Origin: Siderastrea siderea
Lineage: Eukaryota > Cnidaria > Anthozoa > Scleractinia > Rhizangiidae
Length of the DNA stretch: 64,000 nucleotides
Assembly (NCBI GenBank): GCA_964030785.1
Contig: OZ034979.1
Coordinates: 13,562,583 to 13,626,582 of the forward strand
Reading direction: 5' to 3'
This document shows, one piece after another, positions 1 through 13,000 of the stretch. Positions within the stretch are counted from its first letter, which is position 1. Each line of letters starts with the position of its first letter. The notes below the pieces were generated by a model that was given only the letters and a program-made list of their open reading frames with translations, searched no databases and had not been told where the DNA came from. Both the position numbers and the translations under genes were made by a program.

Positions 1-882
1 ACTAAACAGTGCATAAGAGGCAGCTTATTGCAGACACTTGTCCCTGTGACCTGTCGCCTTCTGTGTCCCCACATTTCAGATTTCTTTGCATAAAATCATA
101 GTTACATACAATAAACAAGTTACTTTGTTTATACAGAATTAATAAAAATGTTAGTATAAAAACAACCACAACACCAACACACAAACAGCAACACGGTGGT
201 GTTTACAGTGGCTCGGAATGAGGACGCTTTAACAAAGCCAAAAAAATCTTTGCTGGTATCAGAGAAAACACAAACACCCCTAAGTTCTTAATAACAAATA
301 TCACGTGTTCTATACGTAAATCAACTTTTCAGTGGCTCTTTTTACGAAATGCTACTTTGAAGGAGCGCTAATTCTGGGGTTTATGTGTTGTACGGGACAA
401 CTCAACGTGTCAGGAAAAACAAATTCACTATTATGGACAAGTGGTTGCTGTCGTCACCCACAAAATTGCTTACATGAATTACTGCAAAGACCGTGATCTT
501 CTTTGGCACCAAACGGTTAATTTTTCAAGCCTGTGTTCAGTTCTGATGTTAAAATACTTCATTTTAAAGTCATTCGGTTCCTCTTAAGAAGTCTGGCTTG
601 CTTTTTTTAATCCGATTAGGTTTTGTGAGAACTTTCCTTTTTTTCTTTTCTTTTTTCCCCTTATACGGTCTATACAAGTTTATACGATCTTATGGATCCC
701 TTAAAGAGAACATACCCCTCTTTTAGAATTAAAAAACAAACATGCTACTCCGCTGCACTGCATTTTATATAGCGGAGTAGTACCACAGGTATCTCAGGCC
801 AATGATTCCGTTAACAGCTGAGACATGGTGGGGACTGCTGAATGTAACTAAAGTACAACGCTGATGACAGCCATTTCCTGTT
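1..882 (-). other. 3' UTR / downstream flank of the TGF-beta type I receptor gene
   Basis: This stretch follows the receptor stop codon on the minus strand and shows no credible reading frame. A minus-strand ATTAAA at 606-611, about 270 nt after the stop, is the best poly(A)-signal candidate I see. A small inverted repeat (TACTCCGCT / AGCGGAGTA) lies near 746-780. The exact 3' end of the transcript cannot be fixed from sequence alone. Confidence 0.4.
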
Positions 883-1014
883 CTATACCAAGATATCCAC
901 ATCATATGACTGACAAATTGCTGTCAGAGTTTTCTTGATGCGCAAAGCTGTTAACCTGGCAGCACTGTTTTCATACCAACACTCTTTCATTACCTTGGAC
1001 AAAGACTGCAAAGC
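883..1014 (-). CDS. TGFBR1-like: Receptor exon 7 (kinase C-lobe end, stop codon)
   Basis: The exon encodes 43 residues, starting [13 protein letters not shown] and including the family signature [13 protein letters not shown], then a TAG stop at 883-885. The acceptor AG precedes position 1014. It joins exon 6 in phase 0. It is too short to show up as a long reading frame and was found by reading past the exon 6 donor. Confidence 0.92.
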   Translation of the reverse strand, partial: ALQSLSKVMKECWYENSAARLTALRIKKTLTAICQSYDVDILV

Positions 1015-4000
1015 CTATGGAATCAACACAGTCCACATGTTCTTAAGTTAATCAAGGAATAGAATAAATTTTGAAAAAAATTGTTTAGTTGCAAATCCCC
1101 ATACAGTCTTTTTAAGTCTTTCATATTGACTTCGACTATTTTGAACCTTTAACGTTAAAATTCACAGGGTAAGTGTTACTAAAAAAGAGAAACGAAAGTT
1201 TAGTCCCAGATGACCACAAATCGGCTTAAGAGGAGATTGTAGTTAGATGAGCACTAAGTTTTCTTAACGTTTTAGCCGTTTTAGTCTCGAGGTTTCATTC
1301 AATCCAAAAATGCCATCATAGTTGTGTAGTGCAAGTTCGCATAAATCTGTAAGAATATTTTGCGATTTTTAACATGTATGTACGGTGGTGTGTACAAAAA
1401 CCATATACCTCTTTCATACCTTGCTTCAATCCTAATCCTATTTCCTAAAAAAACTATAAGCCTTCATTCGTTACTCTGACGATTGCCGGCAAAAAAACCA
1501 GTGGATGTCGCAGAGTAGTGAGTACCATCTCACACTAAACTACTGTACTAATAATATTCTAATTGTTAAATTTCATACCTCATGATGAATCCATCTATTG
1601 GGGATTAAAGGACGGTACTTTTCCACACAAACCACTTTTCTCATCTCTTCAATGCTTGGATCACTGGGTACTCTGTCGTAGTAGGGAAGCTGATATTCTT
1701 CACATATTCCTCCTGTCATGCATTTCCTAGCCACCTCCCATAACACAAGACCAAATGCATACACATCACCACGCTTGTAGGCATCAAAGTGTCGCACATG
1801 GACATTGTCTTCCAGGAACTCAGGGGCCATGTAACGCTTCGTACCAACTCTGTTACCATGAGGCACATCTACTGTGTCACTAACAGAGTTATGGCGAACA
1901 GCAAGTCCTAAATCACCTATGCAACATGTTCCTGCAAAACACAGCAATTCGGAATGTAAAATGTCATGTACAAGAGATTACTGGTGCCAGGTTAGGGAAG
2001 CCAACAACCGGAAATGGGTACAGCAATGAAGTGACCACGGCAGTCTAACTTTAGATGAGTGGGAGCAAGGATCTTCAGCCTGATCTAACTCATCCTCGGA
2101 GACCCAGGGGCAGCTAGCTAGTCGGGACGACTTATCGAAGGTATCGCAAATTTTTAGAGCTAGCGACTTCCCCTTTCTCAAGTGTTGCATGAGGCTAATA
2201 GCTACTCGAGTAAACGACGTTACTAATTATTTCTCCTTGTTCGTTGAACTACGTCTGAAACTTTCCACGGGAATCTCCGATGCACGGGCCACGCAACTAT
2301 GTCACTCGAGCGTGGGAACCACAGTTAACTAAAGCGTAATATGAGTGTTTGTATGGAACTGAAATACGATCGAAAATAATCGGCCGTTTTCCGCTGAAAA
2401 TGCATTAAAATGGAAATACAGTTTGAAAGACATTACCTGCTATGTGTTTGCTGCGTTTTTATTGCTTTTCCGAGCTTCTGGAGGCCGATCTGGGCGATTT
2501 TCTGTTTAACGGTCGATGCGACGTCATGTCACGTACTAGAGAGAACTTGTTCTCTCTAGTACGTGACATGTCACGCTCAATCAACATAGTTGTGTGGAAA
2601 GTTTCAGACGAAAGATGGAAAGTTTCAGACGAAGATCAACGAAGAAGGAGAAATAATTTGTTACATTGGAGAAAGGGGAAGTCGCTAGCTCTAAAAATTT
2701 GCGATACCTTCGATAAGTCGTCCCTGTGAGTGTTTGTTTTCTTGCGGCCACGTTATAGTTTGCGATTTCGTAGAATTCGTTTATTTATTATTTAGCTCTC
2801 CTCAAAAATGTTCCCGTTGAACGGGCCACGCTACTACGCCGTTCGATGAGGAAAACAACCTAGTGTAAGAAGACATGCGAGTCGCCCGGCTGTTCCTCTT
2901 CGCTGATTGGCCAGAAAAAATATTTTTCTGGCCAATCAGAAGGCGGGATTTCAAACGTTTCTGGAACTCGTTCGGTAAGAGTAAGTGCCAGGGGCTCTCC
3001 CGCTCTTGTTGTAAACTTTCGCCCATGAAAATCCCGTCGTCCCGACTAGCTGCCCCTGGGTCTCTGAGGATGGATCTAACTTAAACTTCAATTAAAAAAA
3101 CAGCCCTAAGGGTTTTATAGCAGTATTTTATGGGCAGGTGTATTAACGTCTTCATGTGTTACAACAACATCACATCTTCTATTTTGAAGTGTTCAAAAAT
3201 ACCCCTCTAATGTCAAGTTTGAAACCTGAGGGATATTATTTGAGGAATATCTTTTATTGTAACCCAGCAATGAATTTTTCCACGTTTTCAATATTGCAAT
3301 AAATTATACGCTGTGACCATCAGTGGCTGTTTTCTCCTTACCACGATAAAGTGCGCACATTATAGGAATTAATTAGAGGGTTAGTATTACTAAATAAATT
3401 ACCCTTTTCTGGCTGGATGATATAGTAGAGAATAATGCCCTAAGTTGAAAAGATTGCCCTAAAAAATTTCACAACTGCCCGCCGAAAGTTCACTTTTGGA
3501 CAATCTTTCAGCCTGAGGCATTATTCGCTGACATGCCAGACACCAGAAGGGGTTTATCTTGTCTATATTTTTCACACTTTTAACATGTATATTTGCACAT
3601 TTACTCTTTTTCCATCTTCTATTTTTAGAAGCTTTAGACTGCCATCTGCAAGCTTACTGTTTTCAAAATTCTAAAAAAGGTATTCGAATCTTACTCTTAT
3701 CATATTTTTACTCATAGTTTTATTTGGGGCATATTTTGTCATGTGATGCATTTTCACCAATCAACGCAAGTGATAATAAGAGCTGTAAGACCAAAAGTGG
3801 TGAACCCATCAGACAGTGTGGCATTCAGGAGCTGTCCATACATCGATGTGCGTTAACAAGGATTGGGTGAAAAACTTTTCATTATCGAAGGTGACTAAAT
3901 TTCCACATGAAAGGTTAGTCTGTGATTTCTGTAATGTTCCACGGTTATACTTTACATTGCAGTAACTGCTAGAATTAAGTTCCGATTTCCTCACCATTTC

Positions 4001-7000
4001 TCTTCACAAGAATATTTTTGCTTTTCAAGTCCCTGTGTGCAATAGCAGGCTTTCCTTGGGTACCAACAATCTCTATGTGGAGGTGAGCCAAACCACTGGC
4101 TATAGAGACGGCCATCTTCAGCATGGATTGAACATCCAGTGTAGCAAGCTGAAGATAGTCATACAGAGAACCTCTCTCCAAGTAATCTGTCACCAGCCAA
4201 AGCTGAGTCCAAGCACCATTGTCTTTATTGTCCGCTGCTACGAAACCTGACAACAAGAGGCAACGAAAACCATTTGAAAAATTCTTGCCAAAAAACTACC
4301 TATTACTACTTATATTTCAACTCAGCGGTGAAATCACCAACCACTTCTTTCCAAAAATGGCCGCAAGGTTGCCAAGACGTTTCAAACCATATATGGCAGC
4401 TATCTAACTTATGAATTTTGTGCTTAAACTAGACAAATTTCAATTAAATTCTCTGTCAAAGTTCAAAGAAAATAAGTAGGGAAAGAAAGCCTTATTTGGC
4501 AGTACCTAAAAGATTTTCATGCCGTAACATGGTTGTCTGATAAATCTCTGCTTCACGAAACCATGAACACTCATCTCGGGATGAAAATATCTTGACTGCA
4601 ACACTCTGTCCTCTCCAGACTCCTTTGTATACTTCTCCGTAACGTCCTTTACCAATGAGTTCCACCAAATGAATTTGTCTTGCAATGGTACGTTGAACCA
4701 ACAAAGGTAATCCAGATCCACTTCCTGCAAAAAAGGTGATCCTTTCCTTTAACATGAAGCAGGGTAGCAGCCTGCAGGTTCACTATTGGGATCATCATAA
4801 ACAAGATCTCCCCAGTTCTCCCCCTGAATGGACCATAGATAATAATTTAACAACAAGCACATTATTCATCTGCTAAATTCAAAAAGGCTTCTTGCATTTT
4901 AAGTTATTAATTTAGGGACAAGGTCAGGCAGCACAGTCCAACCTGTATCAAGCAGTCCTGTATTAAGCAGACACCCTCTATTAAGTGGGCAGTTATCAAA
5001 GTCCCGAAATTTGCTCCCGTTTTTCGCTATAAAGCAACACCTCAAGCAAGCAGTCATAGAAACTCGTCACAGCGAAGTGTTTAACTGGCCCTATGTATAT
5101 TTTTGCAAAGAAATCCCAGTAATAACTTGCACATTTCTTGCACATAGCCTTCTTATGCAAGGACTTTAGAGTTACATGTAACTTTGATTGGTTTCGCATA
5201 ATCGGCGGCATTGGACCAAAGTTACACTCTTCTCTGTGAGGAGCTTCTGGCTGTCACAGTCAACTTAAACGAAATCCCAACAAGTCCACCTTTACAGCTT
5301 TCACCTCTACTGAACAGTCACCACATAAAAGGAAACCACATCAATACAATTTAATAAGTTAGCTATACTTGTAATCAATATTTCTTTCCACATATCACAA
5401 GCAGAGGTATAGAACACCTTGTGCCCAATTTATCTTGTGTACGTCTTTCTCTTTTGTTGCTACCTTTTCAACCATTAAATGGTAAGTCAGCCGTTCCATA
5501 AGGGTGACCATTTATATAGCTCTGACTCTAATTTGATGCCACATAAAGTCGTGGATCCAGACCTCCGTATAAGGTGGGAGTCCGAGGTAAAAAAAAGACG
5601 GGTTGGGAGAATTTTAAAACTTTTGCCCTCTGGACAAACCTGGGGCCCACAGGCCCCTCACTGGATCTGCCACTGCTTAGTCCTGCTTAATCCTCTTATA
5701 CACATACAAGTAAAACGCAGCATTTTAATTTCACACACCTGTTGACATGTCTATAAGGTCTTTTAATGTTTGCTCTGATGGGATTACAGCTTCCTCTTCT
5801 AATGGCTGTAGTGTTGCATCTTCTTCATGAAACTTTTGTCTTCTCAGCTGTCGCTTTTGGTGCCAACAGATGAACAGCATGATCAGGGCACATATCACAC
5901 ACATTGGACCTGCAATAGCTGCAGCAACAGCTACTGTACTGATCTCACCACCACTTTGCTCATTTGAACCTGAGAGAAAAAACACTTTGCATGTACAGGA
6001 CAACTACAAGATAGGCATGTAGCGAGTTATAAACAATTGCACATACAAGTATCTACTAAAAATACTAAATGTCAGTGCAAATAATCCCTGAAAGAAATCA
6101 AGTCTTTAGCAGAGTTTGAACATACAACCTCTGTACTACTGGTGCAATGTTCTACCACCTGAACTTTAAAGCTTTGCATGTTAGGAGCATGTCAACTGTC
6201 AGTTCATAGACATTTGTAAATTGTAATACAGTGTACACCTTTAGCCCTTCATTAGCATAAAATAGAGATCCCTACATTCATTCATACACATTTAATAACC
6301 TCTATGGAATTTTATTTTATCAAGGTAATCTTCATTTTAATTATTTTTTGCTTTATTATGGCCGGGTCGCATTACAGACTAATTTTTATTTTGGCTGGCT
6401 AAAAACGGCTGGAAAATCAGATTGCATCAGACCGGAAATGAAAATAAATTTGAGCTCACACAGTTGCATTTCAATAAGTAGAATGCAAATGTCAATCACG
6501 CAGACAAAATTTTAGCGGCCAAAATTGTCTTTAGTCACAAAACTAACATGCGGCTGAACAGGGCAATTTGCATTTAAATACCACTGTACTTCTGTTGTTG
6601 CTTGCTATTCAGTGTCAGCTTAGCGCGGCCAAAATGGAGGTGTGCTTCCCAGGTCCTGAAGGAAAGAATATGACTCACTTGTTGGCATTTGATGGCCGTA
6701 TTAGGGAAAGAGAAAATCTCCCCTGTCCATACTGTAGCTTTCATCTGTACGCAATGAAAACGTGCAGCGTGAATGATGAAATTTCGTGCTCTTTTTCATC
6801 TCGTGACCTTCCCGTCTATACTGGGAGTGAATATTGGCAACCGTTGACAACCTTGATGGCGGATTCCTTTGTTTTTCCAAAATTTGGAAAAATTGGTCAG
6901 CCCCACCCAAGCACACCGGTGTCTTTGATGTTTTTTGCCAATTACAGTGTATGAAATTTTTGAAAAAGCACAAATGAGGGGTCTCATTAGAAAAGAGGTT

Positions 7001-10000
7001 TGTTGAGAGATTTTACAGGGTGTCCCAAAAGTTCGTTCCTCTTATTTCATGCGCCATAACGTTTGATCGAAACTTCATTTTTACATGAAATTTCTGAAAG
7101 ATGTTTATTACTCTAATGAGTACAAGTCATGTATTCAGAAGTTCAAGATCCGGCATGCCCCCCTTTGTTTTTTATCACATTCTGTAGCCGTTGTGGCATG
7201 GAGTGGGATAAGTCATGTAGCGTGGAGAGCGGGATATTCTTCCAGTCTTGTTTAAGCCGTCTTTTCAGATCCTTCATGGTCTTAGGAGTTGGGTCTTTGT
7301 AGACAAATTCATCCATTATGCTCCAAAGATTTTCCACAGGGTTGATATCTGGCGAATTTGGAGGCCAGCTTGTTTTCCCTCTAAAATTTGGCAGGTTTCT
7401 TTTGCGCCATGCTTGGGTGGCCTTGGCTGCGTGCGCTGGCGCCCTGTCTTTGACGAACGTCATGTGTCGATTGGAACTGAACAGTGTTCTTTCGTCTATT
7501 GCTTCATTCACATTTTACAGCAAAGAAGAGGCTTCACTTCTTTCTCTAATATGCTGTTGATGTAGTAGTCTGAATTCAAAGTCTGTCCCTGGGGTATAAA
7601 ATGAAGCCCAGTGAGACCGCGGGTTGTCATTCCGCCCCAGATGATCCATTTTGAGCTTTTTTTCACCTGGTCTGCAAAAGGCACTTGGCTCTCCTGAGAT
7701 CTCCAAACAATATCACTGTTGGGATTGGGCACCTGAAACAAATATTTTGGACATTCGTCCGAACAAAGAAAATCATCCCATTTTCTGTGGTAAGGTCTTT
7801 GTACTGTTTAGCAAATTTCAGGTGAGCTGCACGTTGCTTGGCGGTGAGCAGAGGTTTCTTTTGCCGTCTCAGCGGCCTCCAACTTTCCCTTTTCATGAAC
7901 CTCCAGAGGTTTTTTTTTCCCCCAAGGCCTTTGCTTGCTAACTGTTGTGAGAGTTGCCTCGTTGAATTTCCTCTTTTGTACTTGGCTTTCTTCAAAACTT
8001 TGTTAGCTGCTTCATTCTGGACTTTCGGTCTTCCCGTTCGTTTCTTGTCTTCGAAACCTTCATTTCTCAACAACCATTTTACCACTCAACGTTCGGATTT
8101 TTCCAGTTTTTTAGCAATTTCCTCTACTGATAAGCCAGTAGATCTAAGTATAAATGCTTGGGCTCTCAAGTAGCTGAGCTTTTTTGCACTAAGAAGGTTC
8201 ATCTTTCACGATAAACCACAAAAAACGAGGAAAGAGTGTTAGCAATTCGGGCTACAAAAAACGAAAAATGTTTGGCGGGAAATAGAGACAAGCTCGCGCA
8301 CCTTTGGCGGGAAAATGCACAAATTGAATATTCGTGTCAAAAGATGACGCAACAAATATATAATATTTAAACAAGATTTGTTTATCGAGTCTAATCGTAC
8401 TGAATTACAGACCTATAAAATAGAGGAACAAACTTTTGGGACACCCTGTAGTCCCTGGAGTAAACAGTTCCCTGCAAAATCATTTGTAATGCAACCCGGC
8501 CCTTAACCACACATGTCCAATACTGTCAAACTGATATCACATGAAAAAAAAAACAATGAATCAATCAATGAATCAATGATCCGTATGGATCGACAAAATA
8601 AGACAACCGTGAAATGTGCATCTCATTAAGAGACGCACAAATTTTCCGGCTCCGGGCAGTGTGGAAAGGTTGTTGATTCATACGAATCGTACGAATGGAG
8701 AATATCAATTGTTGACCTGAATCAAAGAGTTGCTAATCCGAAAAATGAGTTTCATTATGGACACTTAGGAAATTTGCTGCATACTTGTCGCATGTTCCTA
8801 ATATAAAATTGTCAATCCCAGCAACCCGTACAAATGCATCTCCAGCATGAGAAACAAACGATCAATCCAGTAAGACTAAAGTTCATTCCTAAAGCATGAG
8901 ACCACAAAGTATACTCTTTAGTCCAATATACGCTGTAGCAGTGTTTACCTGAAACAAGCTTAAGCAACCTTGCGAGATTTGGTAGTCAAAAGAAACAACC
9001 AATCCACTATGACTGTAGCTCATTCTTTAAGTGTGAGACCACAAAATATACGCTTTAGACGAAGTGCAATATATGCTATAGCAGTGTTAACGTGAAACAA
9101 GCAATCTTGTGGGCTAGCGCACGATGTTGGTGTGCATTTGCATTACAAAAACTGTCTCACGCTCCCTTTTATAAATTTTCTCATGAACTAGACAGTGAAT
9201 TGTCACATAACTTTGCAGACTGGATTTTCAATCTGTGTGCACCGGAACAGATGAAAAGTGGGAATTCCCCTGAAGAATAATTGTCTGCTGAGAAAGAGGA
9301 CATGGAGGTATTTAAAGTAATGCATCCATCAATGGTTTGCCCCAGGATGGGGGGTGCAGTCAACTCCAGGGGAATTTGACATTTTCAGGTTTTCAAATGT
9401 CAATTTCCCCACCCTTGGGTCTCCATTAAGGGTCAAATCCCTACCCCTGGGGATCACAGACCTTGAATAGTAAGGTTGACGAACTCAGGCACTCACAACA
9501 CGTTATTGCAGAACTTGGCGACTCCAGAAGATATTCTGGTGATAAATGGAACCACCAACTTTGTGCATTTCCCCAAATTTTCCCAAATGGAGAGGGCATA
9601 TTCTAGCTTTTCAAATTGTACACTGCCATTAATATTATGTGTGTACTGCGTGCATTGTTGTCATGAGATATTTTAGCATTGCTAGCAATTTAACACTCAT
9701 TTTCTACCCCTTTGCTGCCCCTCTCTATATAACACTGTGTTCTAAACTTCTAAGATAGATAACTGATGGATGCTAAAAACAATTTTTTGCTTTAAAAACA
9801 TCAAGATGCTCCTTACAAGAAAGGCCAAGCAAAGAACGTGGGAAGCTCATCCAAATGACTTCTGAGTATTTTTCAAGATGGTGGACCACTCATTCCCAGG
9901 CCCCCTCCACTTTCCAAGACGGTGACCTGACTCAAATTTCCACCCAGCCAGGGGACTGTTGTGGTTGTCAAAATCCCTACCCGGATAGAGCTTCACCAAG

Positions 10001-13000
10001 TCAAATTCCCGTGGGTTGCCCCCCCCCCCCCCATCCTGGGGCAAACCACTGATAGGTGCATAACGTATTTAGCCATTTTGTGTATAGATTCCTTTGATTG
10101 TTTAACGGATCATTTGCTCTTGATTCTTATAATTTTTGTTATTTTGCACGCCAAACCTATTGCTTGTCTACAAAAATTACATGTGTGTGTGTGCATGCAT
10201 GCAATATAATGGAACTAAGTTTTTTGCTTCTAAAAGCAATTGTATTGTCTATCTGAATACATTTTTTTCTGCCTTTTTTAATCGATAGTTGAGATCAGGG
10301 AGCAAATATGTTTTGTAAACAAGGACTAATTTGCATAAGCGGGTTGCAATTTGATATACGAGTGGCTTTCATCAATGTCTGAGAAATTTTGTTTTCAAGG
10401 ACTCACTGCAGGGGTTTCAATAGAAGCCGGGTAGTGGGTAGGATTACCCCCTTGTGAAGAGCCTAGTACCCGCCTGAAGGCTATTCGATCGGACCAGACA
10501 AACATGAACTTGAATTTGTACAAGAACTATGAAGTCCCATGTTCTACTGAATTTATATTACAAAAGAAGAAAATGCGGTGTTTTTACTCCTCCCTTTTTT
10601 GAGCAAAGGTGAAGTTAAGTCTTCACACGAAGCGAATAAAATTGTCTTAAGATGGAATCCATCAGGAAATTGAGTTATCAGTGGACAAAAATCTTGTACC
10701 AGACTAATTTAAAGTATATCGCATTCTTTTTTATACTTTTTAAGAGCTATAGACGTAATTAGTTATCTGTAATAACACCAAAGACAATTTCTTATGGGAG
10801 CCCGTGAAATTCAAATTCAAATTTCACCGGAATTGTGTAAACACAGGTAAAATAGATAAATTTTTATGCGTAAGATTTCATTTTGTGAAATTTGAAATTT
10901 CTTTTCTCGGGCTCCCATAAGAAATTGTCTTTGGGGTTATTACAGATAACAAATTACATCCATAGCTCTAAAAAAATGTGAAAAAGAATGCGATATGCTT
11001 TAAATTATTCTGGTACAAGATTTTTGTCCACTGAAAATTAAAATTACTCAGTTTCCTGGTGGATTTCGTCTTAAAATGTAGCGAACGTAATGGAAGAAAA
11101 TGTGCCAGGCATTTACACGGACGAGTAATCGAGGGAGACTGGGACTCAATATGCATAGTAATGGCGGCACAAGGCAATCGCGTTCAGATTTATTAGCATA
11201 TTTCCAACCAAGACAAAAGCGGTCAAAGCAGATTTCCTCTTCAGAAGGTAAGTTGCAGAATAGAAGGAACATTACTCCACGTTTGAACTTAATCAGCTGG
11301 CGGCCTTTTCAGTCGCTAACATCCGATTCGTTTGTATTATTTTCGATCAAGTGCTTTCAATAAAATTTGAAGGTTTAGCTTACTTGTCTGTCGTCTTACT
11401 CTGAGCGCCTTATAACTTATTATTTTTCAGAACGTAGTTCATTAGAAAGTGAAGTTTCACAGCTACATACCCCTGCCGAGAAAAGAAACCTTCGTATTTC
11501 AGTTGTTTCAAACTCCAATGTCAAGACCGTGCCAGATGTGGTAAAATCCGTGGAATTTCACTCGAGAAGCCAGACGTGTGCAGCAAGTACCAACGTGTGT
11601 GATCGTGATTCAGTTTTAAAGCTATTTGGGCCTTCAGAAATCATCCACAATCACTACACTTGCAAGAATTGTTTCAGTCTCACTGAAAAGGGTGTTAAGT
11701 AATTCCTCTTTAAAGCGAGACCGCTTTAAACACCAATGGCTTAACGACCACAACTTGGCCTTCGATTCATGCTCCGGCATGTGGTGGCTAATATACAAAC
11801 GGGAAACAGATGGTGAGAAAGGCGGAATGTTTTGTTTACTTTGCAAGAAGCACAATACCTCGAATATCAAGAACAACAGCAACATCTACAATCTCACACC
11901 TGCCCAACGATTTAAAACTGATGCTCTTAAGGACGGTGTCTCCTTTTGCCACTGCGCATACGTTCTGAGCATCTCGGGATATTCGGATTTCTTAAGGAAT
12001 TTGCCCACTTATACAACAATATTTTTGCATGGTTTATGACTATGTGGAAAAAGCAGATCTTAGCAAGGGCTATCAGAATCCAAAAGGAAAATTGGGGGTA
12101 ACCACACATTTTTCAGAGATAATTGAGCTTAAATTTGGAAAGAAGTTGCCATACATTCTTTGTATTTTAACACTTTTTTAGAATTATGATTGCTTAATTA
12201 TCTCTGAAAAATGCGTGGTTACCCCCATTTTTCTTTTCAGATTCCAACAACCCTTGCTAAGATCTACTTTTCCCCCACAGTCATAACCTTTGCAAAAATA
12301 CATCTGTATTAGGAGGCACCGCCCTTAAAGAACATGCAAGGAGTGCCCAACATACAGCAGCTGTAGAAGCAGAAATGATCAGGCGAGTGTCAGTTTTTCA
12401 CAAAGATACCGTATTTACCCGCGTATAGGCCGCACTTTTTTCAAGGAAAAAAACGTTCGAAATTTGGGGTGCGGCTTATACACGGGTACAAGAGTTTTGA
12501 CCTCATTAATATGCAAAATTTCCCGACACACACAGAGTCAACAAAGTTACTGAATGCTTGACAGTTTGATTGAATGTATCGTATGAGGTCAAGTTAATCC
12601 ATGTCTTCGAAGTGTATCTAGTTTCTGAATATGTTTGTCATTAGATGAAGTCCAAAGAAGTTTGCATGTCAAGCCGTGAAGCCCTTTCGATGCCGTTCAC
12701 GTGAAACCGCGTTTGTTTATTTGCCGAACTACACGAAAAATACACAGACCCCGTCATAAAAAGAAGTCACAAATGAAACTGATATAAAATATCACAGTTT
12801 CGAAGTTTAATACACATTGTCAGGTCTTTAGCGATAAATAAGAGGTGATTTATTTTTACCCTACACACGTTAATTTGCATTTGTCAAAAGCGAAATTTGA
12901 AACCTTTAAATACACCATGCATAACGCAACGACAGTCGTTTTGCCTTCCTGTTTCACATGTAAATGTGTAAATTCTTAAACAATCGGATATTTAGCATCG

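Larger units (their letters stand above)
6360..8502. mobile_element. TIR element interrupted by a Tc1/mariner copy
   Basis: GGCCGGGTCGCATTACA at the left end is mirrored by an inverted copy (TGTAATGCAACCCGGCC, one mismatch) at the right end. Removing the nested 7016-8448 element leaves about 700 bp. That remainder includes a plus-strand frame of 128 codons (6568-6954) with a hydrophobic, signal-peptide-like start. I do not recognise that protein and cannot tell whether it is real. The superfamily is unknown because no clear target duplication is visible. Confidence 0.6.
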
